A DNA stretch of 64,000 nucleotides from contig CAXMMQ010000007.1 of the NCBI GenBank assembly GCA_963693035.2, forward strand, positions 186,001 to 250,000, given 5' to 3'. Positions within the stretch are counted from its first letter, which is position 1. The number at the start of each line of letters is the position of its first letter. Made by a program: the position numbers and the translations under genes. A model generated the notes under the pieces. The model had not been told where the DNA came from. It did no database searches and saw only the letters and a program-made list of their open reading frames with translations. This document shows positions 55,507 through 63,079 of the stretch, piece by piece. This stretch comes from Lichenicoccus sp963693035. Lineage in GTDB: Bacteria; Pseudomonadota; Alphaproteobacteria; Acetobacterales; Acetobacteraceae.

Positions 55507-57648
55507 TCAGAAGTGCGACCAGCGGTTGCTGATACCGGTGGTTGTCGCCGACCCGGCGTTCATCAGCTTGATCAGCTGCGCGGCGACGGTGGGCGCGATC
55601 AAGGCGTGCCCGAGATAGGTCGGATGCAGCTGGTCGGCTGCGGTCATGTACTGGCCCTGGTAGACCTGGCTGGCCATCGTCAGGCCGACGTCGATGACGC
55701 CGACATTGCTGTCCATCGGGTTGGCCGCCTTGTAGGCGCTGACGGCGGCATTGACGCCGGTTCGCCAGGCGCTGCCGGTCGAGAACTTGGCGGCATACTC
55801 GAACGCGACCGGAACCATGATTGCCAGCAGCGCATTCGGCGCCGCAGCGCGCAGCGCGGTCATGCACTTGGTGATCGCGCTCTGGTAGTCGGACAGTTCC
55901 TGGGTGGTGCCCACTTGGATCTCGTTGGTGCCGAACAGGATCATCACGAAGGACGGGCTTGTGCCGGTCGATCCGTAGGAACTGATCTGGTTGGCGGTAT
56001 CGAGGAGCGAGACGCCCTGGTCGATCAGGTTCCAACGTGAACTGCCAGCGCTGTATGTCCCCCCGGTGCCGCCGCTGCTGCCCGAGACGTAGTAATAGGC
56101 AGGCACGTCGCCTGAGCTGTCGCCGACCGTCAGGAAGCCGTTCGCGCCGCAGGCGCTGATGCACGTGTCATATCCCGCCGCATCGAGGGCAGCCGCCACG
56201 TAGTGCGAATAGTCGTAGAGGACGCTATGCCCCCCGCCCAGCCCGGCATAATGCCCCTCGGTGATGCTGTCCCCGACGATCAGGCCCCATTTTGCATTCG
56301 GGGTCGTGGTCCCCGCAGACGACGCTCCATCAATCTGCATTCCGTTGACCTGCAGCTGATTGACGCCGCCATTCCAGCGCCCGGTAAAGGGCGAGGTGAC
56401 GTGATGCACGATCAGCGTATTCGTGGCGTTCGCGACGAGCCCGGACAGGGTGACGTTGGCATTGGCCGCGACGTTGTCGGTGAGCGCGCCATTCAGGTAG
56501 TAGGAGACGATCGAACCGGTCGACGTCGATCCGAACAGGATCTGGGCCGTCGGGCTCGCACCGGTGGTCCAGGTGAACTTGAACCAGGCGCCGCAATACC
56601 AGGTCTTACGATAGACGCTGCCCGCCCGTCCGGTATCGCCTCGCCAGTTGCCAGGCGAGAACTGAAACGCGGCCGAGGTCACGGCAATGGTCGTGCCGGG
56701 GAGGGTGTCGGTCTCCGAAGATGCTGCGGTGGTGTAGCTCTGGTTATTGGCAATCGTGACGGTGTTGGTGCCTGAATTGGCAGGCGTGAAGGTGAACGTC
56801 TGCGCCGCTGTGGCACCGGCCGCAAAGGACAGAGACGTGGGGCTGAACGTGCCCCCGTTGCTGCCCGACGGGGTGACGGTCGAGGCGGCAATCGTTCCCG
56901 TCGGGGTGACGGTGTAAGTTCCTGCCGTCCCCACGGTGCCGGTCGAGGGGCCGCTCAGCGTGAAGCCAGGGGTTGCCGCGCCGTCGCCGGAATAGAAATT
57001 GATCTGCGTAATTGCGGTGAGCGGCGTTCCGGCGGTGTTGTTGACACAGAAGCCGATATTGCCGCTGAGGCTCTGGACCGCGCTGCTATCGCTAAAGGTA
57101 TAGGTCGTCTGCGCAAGCTGGGTTCCGGTGCAGAGTGTCTGTGCGCCGCCTCCTGCGGGCGGGGCGACACCTTGATAGAACGTCAGGGTGCAAATAGTGA
57201 CCCCGGTCGCGTTCTGGACCACGGTCGCGGACGTGTCGATCCAGCCGCTTGCCGTATAGAGCGTGCCCTGGGTCGTGCCCAGCGTGCCCTGCAAGAGCTC
57301 GATGAATATTCCGCGCCCGACGAGAACCCCGTCAGGCGCGGATACGCTGGTGCCACTGGCAGTCTGCGAATAGCGCGCGATGGTGTAGAGGCTGGTGCTG
57401 GCCCCGACGTAGAACCGCATGTCGGTGCGGGCATTGATGCAGGTCGCGAGCGTGCTGTCGACCAGCTGCCCCGCCTTGTAGGAGGTCGAGCCGCTATAGT
57501 TCGAGACCAGGCTGAGACAGGGGACGTTGGCGTTGGTGCCGCCGGCGACGACCTGCCACTGGCTGTACGGATCCGAGAAGCCCGGCACGGCGCCGACTGC
57601 CGCGACCGCGCTCGGCGCGAAGGTCCGCGTAAGGATCCAGGTCGTCAC
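55507..57648 (-). CDS. SGNH/GDSL-hydrolase tail fibre or spike (713 aa)
   Basis: GGGAG lies 9 nt before GTG 57648. Residues 1-240 are a beta-rich attachment part; 250-345 an Ig-like domain (TVTPSGSNGGTFSPTSLSFA); the last 250 an SGNH hydrolase: GLIVGDSITEGHYAG (Ser), CGANG, FGTNEIQ (block III Asn) and DQLHPTYLGH (Asp and His). Such enzymes deacetylate surface polysaccharides. Unusually it lies between head-completion and sheath genes rather than beside the other fibres. Confidence 0.85.
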   Translation of the reverse strand: MTTWILTRTFAPSAVAAVGAVPGFSDPYSQWQVVAGGTNANVPCLSLVSNYSGSTSYKAGQLVDSTLATCINARTDMRFYVGASTSLYTIARYSQTASGTSVSAPDGVLVGRGIFIELLQGTLGTTQGTLYTASGWIDTSATVVQNATGVTICTLTFYQGVAPPAGGGAQTLCTGTQLAQTTYTFSDSSAVQSLSGNIGFCVNNTAGTPLTAITQINFYSGDGAATPGFTLSGPSTGTVGTAGTYTVTPTGTIAASTVTPSGSNGGTFSPTSLSFAAGATAAQTFTFTPANSGTNTVTIANNQSYTTAASSETDTLPGTTIAVTSAAFQFSPGNWRGDTGRAGSVYRKTWYCGAWFKFTWTTGASPTAQILFGSTSTGSIVSYYLNGALTDNVAANANVTLSGLVANATNTLIVHHVTSPFTGRWNGGVNQLQVNGMQIDGASSAGTTTPNAKWGLIVGDSITEGHYAGLGGGHSVLYDYSHYVAAALDAAGYDTCISACGANGFLTVGDSSGDVPAYYYVSGSSGGTGGTYSAGSSRWNLIDQGVSLLDTANQISSYGSTGTSPSFVMILFGTNEIQVGTTQELSDYQSAITKCMTALRAAAPNALLAIMVPVAFEYAAKFSTGSAWRTGVNAAVSAYKAANPMDSNVGVIDVGLTMASQVYQGQYMTAADQLHPTYLGHALIAPTVAAQLIKLMNAGSATTTGISNRWSHF

Positions 57649-57650
57649 GG

Positions 57651-58244
57651 CTAGTAGCTCCCGATCAGCGTCGTGCCGGCGTCGGGTGTGCTGACGGTGT
57701 AGACGTTGACCGCGCTTGTGGAAGGCGTCGGCGCAGTGCCACCGGGCCACTTGATCGTCGCCGGGAAGCTCTCGGTGAACCCGCCGGCGCCAGGCCGCAC
57801 CACGATGGTCAGCGTCTGGTATTGACCGGCCCGGCCGCCGCTCAGCGTGAAGGCGACGTTGCCGGTCTTGGTCACGTCATAGGTGGCGTTGCCGCTCGCC
57901 GCGAACGCCAGCGACTGCGCGGTGCCGCTGGCGGCGACAACGGTCACCGGATTGGTCGCGGCCGCCGTTGCAGCCGCGGCCGCCGTGGTCGCAGCAGCCG
58001 AGGCGTTGGTGGCGGACGTCGCGGCAGTGGTCGCGGCGGCGGCCGTCGTGGTCAGCGTTGCCTCGGCGGCCTCGGCACGGGCGATCTCGCCGGTGAGGCC
58101 GGTATAGTCCGCCTTGCTGGCCCAGAGCGCGTTCCACTCGGTCGACGGCGGCACGTAGCCGGTGGTCCAGTTCGGCGTTGTCTGCGCCAGTGCCAGGGCA
58201 GGCAGCAGCACGAGCGCCAGCGCTGCAGTCATCGTCCGCATCAT
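57651..58244 (-). CDS. Fibre-like protein with signal peptide (197 aa)
   Basis: MMRTMTAALALVLLPALALA is a good signal peptide, followed by TPNWTTGYVPPSTEWNALWA, an Ala/Thr helix (TTAAAATTAATSATNASAAA) and a beta domain (ADGTYDV-like; GRAGQYQTLTIVVRPGAGGF). The trimeric-helix plus beta tip is typical of short fibres; a signal peptide is not. 2 bp from the SGNH gene. Confidence 0.6.
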   Translation of the reverse strand: MMRTMTAALALVLLPALALAQTTPNWTTGYVPPSTEWNALWASKADYTGLTGEIARAEAAEATLTTTAAAATTAATSATNASAAATTAAAAATAAATNPVTVVAASGTAQSLAFAASGNATYDVTKTGNVAFTLSGGRAGQYQTLTIVVRPGAGGFTESFPATIKWPGGTAPTPSTSAVNVYTVSTPDAGTTLIGSY

Positions 58245-59269
58245 GACACTCCGATCGGCGACAGGCCGATTTTCAGGCCGGTTCCGATAGCGTTGGGCGT
58301 GGGCGTGCCGCCGATTGGCGAGACACCGATGCCGAAGGCACCGATGCCGCTGGAGGCCGGGAGACCACCGATCGGCGTCGTGCCAATATGGAACCCGCTG
58401 CCGATGCCCTGGCCGTTCGTGGTCGGCAGCAGCGTGCCAAAGGTGCTGTCTGCGCCGTCCTCGAGCGTGCCGACGCCGAACACCATCGGCGCCGAGGTCT
58501 GCGTCTGGATGGTCGGGTATTCGACCAGGAAATTGATGTCGCGCCGATACAGCGTGGCGTTGGTGCCGCTGTCGGTCTCCGAGGTGCCGAAATAGCGGAT
58601 GCGCGTGGTGGTCGGGTCGCCCGCATCGATGAAGTCCACGTCCGAGAAGCCGTTATCGATCGCACCGCCCAGCAGGTCGCGCAGTTCCGGCGTCGGACAC
58701 CAGATCGAGACCATCATCCGCTGCTCCTGCCGGCGGGTCTCGCGCCAAGCGGTGCCAGTCGAGTTGGCGTACCCGATGGCGGTTTTGCCGTTGCCGCCGG
58801 TGGTGGTGATGGTCACTGACGGGCCGGTCGCCGTCGCCACCAGGCGCCCGTCGGCATTGACCGCGGAAGCCAGCGCCGATGCGATCGACGCCAGCGTGTC
58901 GGAGGCCTGCACGGCGTAGCTGTAGCCGATGTTGGCGGCGCTCAGGCTAGCCAGCTGCGCGGCACCAGGCGTGCCGCCGAACGTCACCACGTTGCCGCTG
59001 GACGTCACCGTCAGCGTCGGTGCGGCGATCGGCAACGTACACCAGGTGCGCGGGTAGCGGCTGGTATCGCGACTGCCGCCGGGGATGCTGTAGACGGACA
59101 CATCGCACACGCGCGCGGCCATGTCCTGGTTGAGCTGCTGCGGATCGGGCCAGCCGCGGAAGATCCGGACGTCCGAGCCGATGACGCTCTGGCTACCCAT
59201 GCCGTTCGGGTAAGCGTAGCTCGCGGCCAGCGCGGCAATCGCGGCCTCAACGGCGGATATATTCGCGAT
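58241..59269 (-). CDS. Virion structural protein (342 aa), apparent ATC start
   Basis: The coding frame SAVEAAIAALAASYAYPNGM ... VIGSDVRIFRGWPDP ... has no ATG, GTG or TTG near its beginning. GGGAGG lies 5 nt before ATC 59269 (decoded region ATC GCG AAT ATA TCC), which I take as the start. Later parts: SYAVQASDTLASIASALASA (phage structural motif) and FSDVDFIDAGDPTTTRIRYF. Ends with three similar Gly-rich repeats (IGTTPIGGLP; IGVSPIGGTP; IGLSPIGVS). Confidence 0.68.
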   Translation of the reverse strand: MANISAVEAAIAALAASYAYPNGMGSQSVIGSDVRIFRGWPDPQQLNQDMAARVCDVSVYSIPGGSRDTSRYPRTWCTLPIAAPTLTVTSSGNVVTFGGTPGAAQLASLSAANIGYSYAVQASDTLASIASALASAVNADGRLVATATGPSVTITTTGGNGKTAIGYANSTGTAWRETRRQEQRMMVSIWCPTPELRDLLGGAIDNGFSDVDFIDAGDPTTTRIRYFGTSETDSGTNATLYRRDINFLVEYPTIQTQTSAPMVFGVGTLEDGADSTFGTLLPTTNGQGIGSGFHIGTTPIGGLPASSGIGAFGIGVSPIGGTPTPNAIGTGLKIGLSPIGVS

Positions 59270-59282
59270 AGCCGCCTCCCGC

Positions 59283-59930
59283 TCAGGTCGTGGAGAAGCT
59301 GGCCAGCAGCCGGTTGCCGAAGCTCGTCTGCTCGGCCGCGTTAACCACGTAGGTGTTGCCCTGCCCGTCATTCAGCCGCAGCGATGGGGTGATGGCGACG
59401 CCCGGAATGATCGGCATCAGCACCTCGAACGACGCCGAGCGCACGTCGGCCGGCAGCTTGACCGGGTCCATGTCACCCTTCTGCTTGATCAGGATGCTGA
59501 CCGGCCAGCCTGTCGCCAGCACTTGGTCGGTAGCGTTGGTGCGACCCGCATAGGTGTTGCTCAGCCCTGGCAGCGTGTCCTCTCCCGGCGAGGAGATCGA
59601 CATCACCGCGTTGCACAGCACCAGCTCAGGTGGCTCGTAGAGCTGGAACGCCGAGACGAACAGCGTCTGAGCTTGGCCGACAAAGTAGTCGCCCACCTGC
59701 ACGTTGGTGGTGTCGAACAGGCCGAAGCGCGTCGGCTTGCCCCAAAGCGCGGGTCCGGCGAACTTGAAGCCGGCAGTGGTGTCGAAGGCCGCGTTCAGTG
59801 TCTGGACGACGTTGGTCAGCGCCGCGTTCGGGCCGGTCGGGCGGTATTGCGTATAGGTCGAACCCAGGAACCGCGCAGCGATGCCATAACCACGGGCAAC
59901 CTTCGTCTGGATGCCTGCTGCGTCCATCAA
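59283..59930 (-). CDS. Virion head/neck protein (215 aa)
   Basis: YGIAARFLGSTYTQYRPTGP and VGDYFVGQAQTLFVSAFQLY EPP then VDPVKLPADVRSASFEVLMP. A beta-rich neck or head-completion protein. I cannot name the family with certainty. Overlaps the preceding gene by 4 bp. Confidence 0.6.
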   Translation of the reverse strand: MMDAAGIQTKVARGYGIAARFLGSTYTQYRPTGPNAALTNVVQTLNAAFDTTAGFKFAGPALWGKPTRFGLFDTTNVQVGDYFVGQAQTLFVSAFQLYEPPELVLCNAVMSISSPGEDTLPGLSNTYAGRTNATDQVLATGWPVSILIKQKGDMDPVKLPADVRSASFEVLMPIIPGVAITPSLRLNDGQGNTYVVNAAEQTSFGNRLLASFSTT

Positions 59931-60331
59931 ACGATAAACCGCACGGTGTTATCCGAAATCTTCAGCCCGGGTCCGGGAGGAATGCCCAGAAAAGTACATA
60001 GCTCGCGCCGGCGCATCCGGAACAGCGTGTCGCGGTCTCGAACCTCGTTCTTGTTGTGATACCACACGGCGGCATGGTCGGTGTCGAGGTTGGCACCGGA
60101 CGTGGGCACCGCGGTGTCGAGGATGTTGAGTTCGGCCAGCTTCGACCTGCAGACGATCAGCTCGGGATCAAGCAGGTTCGCCATGCGATACTCGGCGGTC
60201 TCGAACGCTGCGCTGAACCGGTTGAAGGTGTCGTCTCCGGGACCGGCTCCATAGGCACCATAGCCCATGAACCGCCGCGCATCGACCTTCTCGGCGTCAG
60301 CCAGCGGAGATTGGGTCGTGGTCCCAGACAC
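59927..60331 (-). CDS. Hypothetical head-completion protein (134 aa)
   Basis: FNRFSAAFETAEYRMANLLD, ELIVCRSKLAELNILDTAVP and NEVRDRDTLFRMRRRELCTF; ends GLKISDNTVRFIV. Helical, in the place of head-tail connectors after capsid. 4-bp overlap with the next gene. Confidence 0.55.
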   Translation of the reverse strand: MSGTTTQSPLADAEKVDARRFMGYGAYGAGPGDDTFNRFSAAFETAEYRMANLLDPELIVCRSKLAELNILDTAVPTSGANLDTDHAAVWYHNKNEVRDRDTLFRMRRRELCTFLGIPPGPGLKISDNTVRFIV

Positions 60332-60334
60332 GGC

Positions 60335-60583
60335 TCAGACAGCGACCAATGGTACACCGAGCGCTTGGAGCGCCGCAGCACGGGTGGCGGAGAACAGCAT
60401 GACCTGGCCAGCCTTGAGCGTGATCAGCGAGCCGTTCGAGTAAAAGCTGCAGGCATTGGTCGCGCTGTAGGTGATGTGGCTCATTACCTGCGCCGCCTTC
60501 TGGTTGGAAGTGGTCGCGGTCGCGATCGATCCGCCGACCAGGATCGGCGCAAGGATCAGTGCTTCAGCGTCGATCGCCGACAT
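60335..60583 (-). CDS. Hypothetical phage structural protein (82 aa)
   Basis: ALILAPILVGGSIATATTSN then TYSATNACSFYSNGSLITLK, small, beta-rich, no membrane anchor. Between the Asp/Glu-rich and connector genes. Possibly a decoration or connector protein. Confidence 0.5.
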   Translation of the reverse strand: MSAIDAEALILAPILVGGSIATATTSNQKAAQVMSHITYSATNACSFYSNGSLITLKAGQVMLFSATRAAALQALGVPLVAV

Positions 60584-60584
60584 C

Positions 60585-60917
60585 TCATTCGGTCCACTTC
60601 ACGGGTGCATCGGCGCTATCGAGGAGCTCCTTGAACTTCTCGTCGGCGACGACCTCCTGCCCCTCGGCGAAGGTGTGGGTCGCGTGACTGTAAACAACCG
60701 AGAACCGCTCCTCGGCGGCGCCGCGGAACACCTTGGCCGGATCGTCCGGCGGATCGAGATGGATTACCCGGTGCCGGGGAGGCTTGCCGGTGCGCTTCTT
60801 CGGCTCCCCGGTTGCAGTGTCCTCGAGATCCTCGACGCTGGCAGGCTCGGCCTGGTTCTCGGTCACCGGCGCAAGATCCTTGTGCTCGACGTCCGGCTGC
60901 TCGTTGTGCTCATCCAT
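60585..60917 (-). CDS. Hypothetical acidic protein (110 aa)
   Basis: AAGGAAGCGGATC before ATG 60917. Disordered acidic start (MDEHNEQPDVEHKDLAPVTE) and a compact C-terminal domain (VIHLDPPDDPAKVFRGAAEE, FAEGQEVVADEKFKELLDSA). It follows the capsid gene by 11 bp. Role unknown. Confidence 0.55.
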   Translation of the reverse strand: MDEHNEQPDVEHKDLAPVTENQAEPASVEDLEDTATGEPKKRTGKPPRHRVIHLDPPDDPAKVFRGAAEERFSVVYSHATHTFAEGQEVVADEKFKELLDSADAPVKWTE

Positions 60918-60928
60918 GATCCGCTTCC

Positions 60929-62284
60929 TTAGCCGATGTGCTCGATGACGACCGCGCGCTTGTAGGCAGCGTTGGTCGAGGTGGCGACGGTGGTCGGCGA
61001 TGTGGTTAGGTCGGTCGGTGCGCACCAGCCGCCAATCCAGAGCCAGGACTGCGCGATTTCCTGCTGCAGCCGATCGAGCGGCTCGCGGGTGATCATCGCC
61101 ACGCCGTCGGTCATGCTGAACTCGGCGACGGTGGCACTGGCCTGGCGGGTCCAGTCGCCTGCAAAGGTGCCCTCCATGAGAGCGCCTGCACCGCAGATGA
61201 TTGGGCGGCGGACGTAGGCACCGGCAATGCCGATGGCCGGAGTCACATAGGCCTCGGTCGTCTCCATGACCCGGAGGCCGAGGATCGGAGACTCGTACAC
61301 CTTACCCTCGCGGAAGAAGATGTTCTCCATCGTGGCTCCCTGGAACAGGAGCTTGAAGTCCGGGTCCGCGAACAGCTGCCGACCCGACACCGGATCGCAG
61401 TAGATGTGGTAGAACCCGCCGATCTTCGGCACCGCATTCAGCTCGAGCGAGGTCTTTGCATCCAGCAGGTTTGCCATGGTCAGGACGTCGGTTGCCTGTA
61501 GGGCGGCTGTCGATGCTCGACCAGAAGGCCGATAGATCTTTGGCGCCGTTGCGGCGACGGCCGGATTGCCGGCCGTGCCGTCGGCGACAGTGACGTTGGT
61601 GGAGAACGTCAGCGTGCCAGACGTGCCGCCTGCCAGGGAGGCGGTCGAGACGTTGGTTGCATCGATTGTGAAGCCGATCAGCGTATAGACGTTCGAGCCA
61701 ACGGTCACCGCCATGGTGGCAGCGCCGCTGATCGGGGTCTGGACACCGTAGACGGCGGTGGTCTGGAAGCCACGAACATCGTCGACAGCGATGGTTGGGC
61801 CGGCGCCACCGAGCGTGGTCGTGACCCGGGTGTTGCCGCCGAGATAGGCTCCGAACAGGGCGTTGCGCGCCATGTTGTCGAGCGAGCGGGCTGCGTTCTC
61901 ACCCAGGGCCACCGCGTTCTGCACGAACTGGTTGGCAATGCCGACCTGCTCGCCGACGATGTCAAGGTTGAGCGTCTTGGCATAGCGGTTGATGGTGATG
62001 GTGAACTGCTCTTCGCCGAACTGGTCCGGCGTCATGCCGTTGTCCAGGTTCGTCTGACCAGCAGTTGAGACAGTGCCGGCGGTGTTCGGCAGTGGCGTGG
62101 TGATAGGCGCGAGCAAACCAACGCGGGTGTCGGTCAGCGTCTGGCCGATGCGGGTCGGGAATGCCTTCTGATCAGCGACCATGCGGTATTTGAGGACCGA
62201 GCGCAGCGCCTGCTGGAAGCGCTTTTCCAGATAGTTGGTCTGGATGATGGGCTGCAAGATTGCCGGAAAATTACCAATTGCCAT
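60929..62284 (-). CDS. Major capsid protein (451 aa, HK97-fold type)
   Basis: Starts MAIGNFPAILQPIIQTNYLE. EEQFTITINRYAKTLNLDIV, NAVALGENAARSLDNMARNA and the long central insert with VYTLIGFTIDATNVSTASLA (a probable surface domain) lead to PKIGGFYHIYCDPVSGRQLF and ETTEAYVTPAIGIAGAYVRR. Typical of major capsid proteins of this type. A Rho-independent terminator (62368-62397) separates it from the scaffold gene. Confidence 0.85.
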   Translation of the reverse strand: MAIGNFPAILQPIIQTNYLEKRFQQALRSVLKYRMVADQKAFPTRIGQTLTDTRVGLLAPITTPLPNTAGTVSTAGQTNLDNGMTPDQFGEEQFTITINRYAKTLNLDIVGEQVGIANQFVQNAVALGENAARSLDNMARNALFGAYLGGNTRVTTTLGGAGPTIAVDDVRGFQTTAVYGVQTPISGAATMAVTVGSNVYTLIGFTIDATNVSTASLAGGTSGTLTFSTNVTVADGTAGNPAVAATAPKIYRPSGRASTAALQATDVLTMANLLDAKTSLELNAVPKIGGFYHIYCDPVSGRQLFADPDFKLLFQGATMENIFFREGKVYESPILGLRVMETTEAYVTPAIGIAGAYVRRPIICGAGALMEGTFAGDWTRQASATVAEFSMTDGVAMITREPLDRLQQEIAQSWLWIGGWCAPTDLTTSPTTVATSTNAAYKRAVVIEHIG

Positions 62285-62367
62285 TGCTGTTGCTCACTCT
62301 TTCCGTGTGTGGTGCGGTCACCCACACGGGTGCGCCGGCCTTGCCCAGAGGCGGTCTTTTGGGCAGC

Positions 62368-62397
62368 AAAAAGCCGCCAGCGGGATGCTTGGCGGCT
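62368..62397 (-). terminator. Rho-independent terminator between scaffold and capsid genes
   Basis: Minus strand AGCCGCC (62397-62391) pairs with GGCGGCT (62378-62372) with a 12-nt loop, followed by TTTTT. A second hairpin, TGCCCA...TGGGCA (62342-62365 region), lies after it. The capsid gene must therefore be read through partially or have its own promoter at 62285-62340. Confidence 0.8.
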
Positions 62398-62429
62398 CGG
62401 GAAAACTCGCTGCCCTGGTTGGGCAGGCG

Positions 62430-62999
62430 TCAGACGGTAATCCCCATCTGACGCTCGAAACCTCGGATCTGGTCCGCATTCATGTCGTTGACGTTGGCAG
62501 GCTTCCCATTGTCAGGCTTCGGCGCAGGAGCCGTGCTCGATGTGCTGACCTGGCCGAACAGGTGCGGCTTTGCGGTCTTCCAGGCGGCCATGGCTTCGGC
62601 CGCGTTGGTCACATCGCCGTCGTCGTTGAACTTGAGCGTCCCGTGGTCCAGTAGCTTCAGAAAGTCCGGGTCGGCAATACCGGCCTGAGCGGCGGCCTGC
62701 TTTAGATCCGATGCGACCACGCGCTCTTGTGCCTTCGTGCGGATGTCCTTGGCAGCGGTTTCGGCGGCTGTGGCGCGCGCTGTCAGGTCCAGGCGCTGCT
62801 TCTCGGCGTCCTCGGTCAGCTTTTTCTGAAGCGTGTCTCGCTCGACATCCTTGGCCTCCAGCTGCTTGCGGAGATCCTCGACCTGGGAGCGGAAGTTGTT
62901 CGAGTTGAGCCGGTGACCCTTTGCCTCGTCGTTGACGGTCTTCAGTTGGTCTTTCACCGCAGCCAATTCGGCCTGAAGTGACTCTATGGTCGGTTCCAT
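62430..62999 (-). CDS. Capsid scaffolding protein (189 aa)
   Basis: AGGAGCCG before ATG 62999. MEPTIESLQAELAAVKDQLK and VEDLRKQLEAKDVERDTLQK form a long coiled coil, then ADPDFLKLLDHGTLKFNDDG and PHLFGQ, as in gp34-like scaffolds (DUF4355/Phage_GP20-like). Lies between portal and capsid, its normal place. Confidence 0.82.
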   Translation of the reverse strand: MEPTIESLQAELAAVKDQLKTVNDEAKGHRLNSNNFRSQVEDLRKQLEAKDVERDTLQKKLTEDAEKQRLDLTARATAAETAAKDIRTKAQERVVASDLKQAAAQAGIADPDFLKLLDHGTLKFNDDGDVTNAAEAMAAWKTAKPHLFGQVSTSSTAPAPKPDNGKPANVNDMNADQIRGFERQMGITV

Positions 63000-63079
63000 C
63001 TCGGCTCCTTTGCCCCTCACGGGCAGCTGACGCACGCGGCCTCGCCATCACGGCTCGGCCGGTTGCGGTAGTAGGTCGG

